From HXMU1420-13 sp965601825 (lineage in GTDB: Bacteria; Bacteroidota; Rhodothermia; Balneolales; Balneolaceae): 64,000 bases of DNA. The DNA lies in contig OZ271839.1 in assembly GCA_965601825.1 (NCBI GenBank), positions 3,100,001-3,164,000 on the forward strand. The letters run 5' to 3'. This document shows, in pieces, positions 63,901 through 64,000 of the stretch (positions within the stretch are counted from its first letter, which is position 1; each line of letters opens with the position of its first letter). The position numbers and the translations under genes are program-made. A model generated the notes under the pieces. The model did no database searches, was not told where the DNA came from, and saw nothing but the letters and a program-made list of their open reading frames with translations.

Positions 63901-64000
63901 CATGATACACCTGAGAATCTAAAAATACGATCCAGAGTTATGTACGGAAGCGATTATTTCTTAAATATGTTACAAGGCATCAAATTTGAGACTTACTACA
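60967..64000 (+). CDS. Alpha/beta hydrolase fused to an amidohydrolase (3' end outside window)
   Basis: Open from ATG 60967 to the window edge, 1011 residues so far. Residues 1-290 are an unrecognised, charged domain. Residues about 290-560 are an alpha/beta hydrolase: TLFLIHGTFASTKGSFG (H296, G297), FDHPTLFDDAEENV and the nucleophile elbow DLIGTSQGGLIAQF (S366). Residues 575 on resemble an amidohydrolase superfamily barrel: HxH in FDAHCHLFG (H577, H579), K809 in HGIKLYTPNG, H850 in IMAHNSDAG, H934 in CLAHFGGG and D996 in MYGSDYF, which is the full set of metal ligands (HxH, Lys, His, His, Asp). Between about 720 and 775 lies a Lys-rich helical insert. No signal peptide, so cytosolic. The fusion is unusual; function unknown. 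Confidence 0.82.
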   Translation, partial: MRTIELDPISFIASPEEKKFILLRSEKADKDEQFLKEFAIPKIINKENANNIPGVWGTLGYKSNKPIDWLGNLKCSNEGNDEFDEDTELYKEIEYLKYMYPDINVKREVKEKVIDLRNLEIKVPTIFEMDDVPELRMDIFLDEDEGALAFYQLRRHNATEKHIDFIQPQATVNNTTKRDRLSYHFSVIPKKAIEQAYGIPGKFTLSNENSPNDFIVKVLVFKRKFKEGIVPKDSKQIIEMLENDIEKRSNNLFAKKHRLLKFYRKKRFLRPRKPAFKRVRKKEDIDSTKKTLFLIHGTFASTKGSFGKAYSWIEDLVEDGTYEQVLAFDHPTLFDDAEENVLELYKRFAKLDVQEFTHPVDLIGTSQGGLIAQFMANYPNSYMKIGKVALVASANGVDYLTFGKNLTKGLKLLRKVFRKFGMGQAVLISALLQHSINWVINRKGLKLMTPGSDKLNEIMFNTPINPKTRYLPVIGNFSASSTAGDILEGGIDLILGKDNDWVVNTKNQFLVPSAYCALPEYNPGKYREYAVTNKNALHGRLIQDEDVQSELENFFEDVSYLESTIPESANDDLFDAHCHLFGRSVVSGRLVLMLLADIMTYFQEENEEELLEPIEFKEGHGGYSSSFGAKFKNFVKYFVLNKNAHNMLHDLEEGYYASFTDVYRYVPLMFDLEMTFKNSYDDDDLEDRLDELKNSFSDEHKKLVKKINSIVKKADKGKKVFSGTQSQNDSSIKPLKDLLWLVKKLGKLTDNLSKETRESFHKQLDELSHLKVNYGNDVFPFLATDPRRTNMGTYIEGQVGPEKTFHGIKLYTPNGYSPTDPNFFDPSSGFTHNTSLYKWCSDTKTPIMAHNSDAGFATFTKRLEVFGHICTSDKNPDGSFKLEEKNKEFIEFNHTLFDGGFANSVRERAHTLNHPTLWREVLKKYPDLKICLAHFGGGSEEWQKEIAKLIVEYDNVYTDLSCQTDIERLKEIKEAYFIHDTPENLKIRSRVMYGSDYFLNMLQGIKFETYY

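Noticed and set aside
1..64000. tRNA, rRNA, transposase or phage genes
   Set aside because: I scanned gaps for cloverleaf-like or conserved rRNA sequence and for transposase or integrase motifs in all frames and saw none; a tRNA scan could still find one I missed.

Overview
The window comes from a low-G+C, Gram-negative chromosome of the Bacteroidota/Balneolota type; a member of the Balneolota (Balneolaceae-like) is my best guess. Three secreted proteins end in a Por-secretion (T9SS-type) sorting domain with the QNYPNPFNP motif. Several promoters fit the Bacteroidota rule TTTG-N19-TAnnTTTG (upstream of the RRM gene, amtB and the CNNM-type transporter, with a looser match at glnA). Many secreted proteins are DUF3857, DUF1800/DUF1501, WG-repeat or DUF2141 families. 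No rRNA, tRNA, phage, IS or CRISPR was seen; this is mostly ordinary chromosome.

Layout. 1-8.8 kb: end of a hypothetical protein, a GNAT gene broken by one in-frame TGA, purE, an RRM RNA-binding protein, a UPF0145 protein, then minus-strand genes for a MacB-type permease, DUF2141 protein, CsaA-like protein, a T9SS cargo protein and a type II glutamine synthetase. 9-17 kb: menaquinone genes menA-menC-menE, an alkylglycerol-monooxygenase-like membrane hydroxylase, and small genes (SnoaL-like, DUF6122, nitroreductase, an HExxH protein, DoxX). 18-27 kb: a small orphan protein behind a 420-bp leader region, purB, amtB with a TorF-like outer-membrane protein, an M48 lipoprotein protease, murB, a CNNM/CorC transporter and ssb. 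27-33 kb: three tandem DUF3857/transglutaminase-like paralogues. 33-39 kb: DUF1800, DUF1501 and two WG-repeat lipoproteins, then pgk. 40-48 kb: a 1099-residue duplicated T9SS surface protein, a cysteine desulfurase, LOG-family protein, DUF1499, a small membrane protein, a dispersed palindromic repeat, and an acyl-CoA ligase. 48-57.5 kb: a Fur-family regulator, a 7-bp tandem repeat, cinA/outer-membrane receptor/ftsX on the minus strand, and pgsA-pgpA-pyrE-miaB plus a membrane protein on the plus strand. 57.5-64 kb: anmK, a small acidic protein, a threonine synthase fused to a LeuA-type regulatory domain, and a giant reading frame (over 1000 residues, running off the window) joining an alpha/beta hydrolase to an amidohydrolase.

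How the parts work together. The clearest regulatory story is nitrogen: glnA and amtB each have an AAGCGCTT-centred palindrome about 74-76 bp upstream of the -7 box, amtB carries two further degenerate copies, and a third gene (the threonine synthase fusion) has a perfect copy. The most unusual proteins are the threonine synthase-LeuA_dimer fusion and the hydrolase-amidohydrolase fusion at the right edge.
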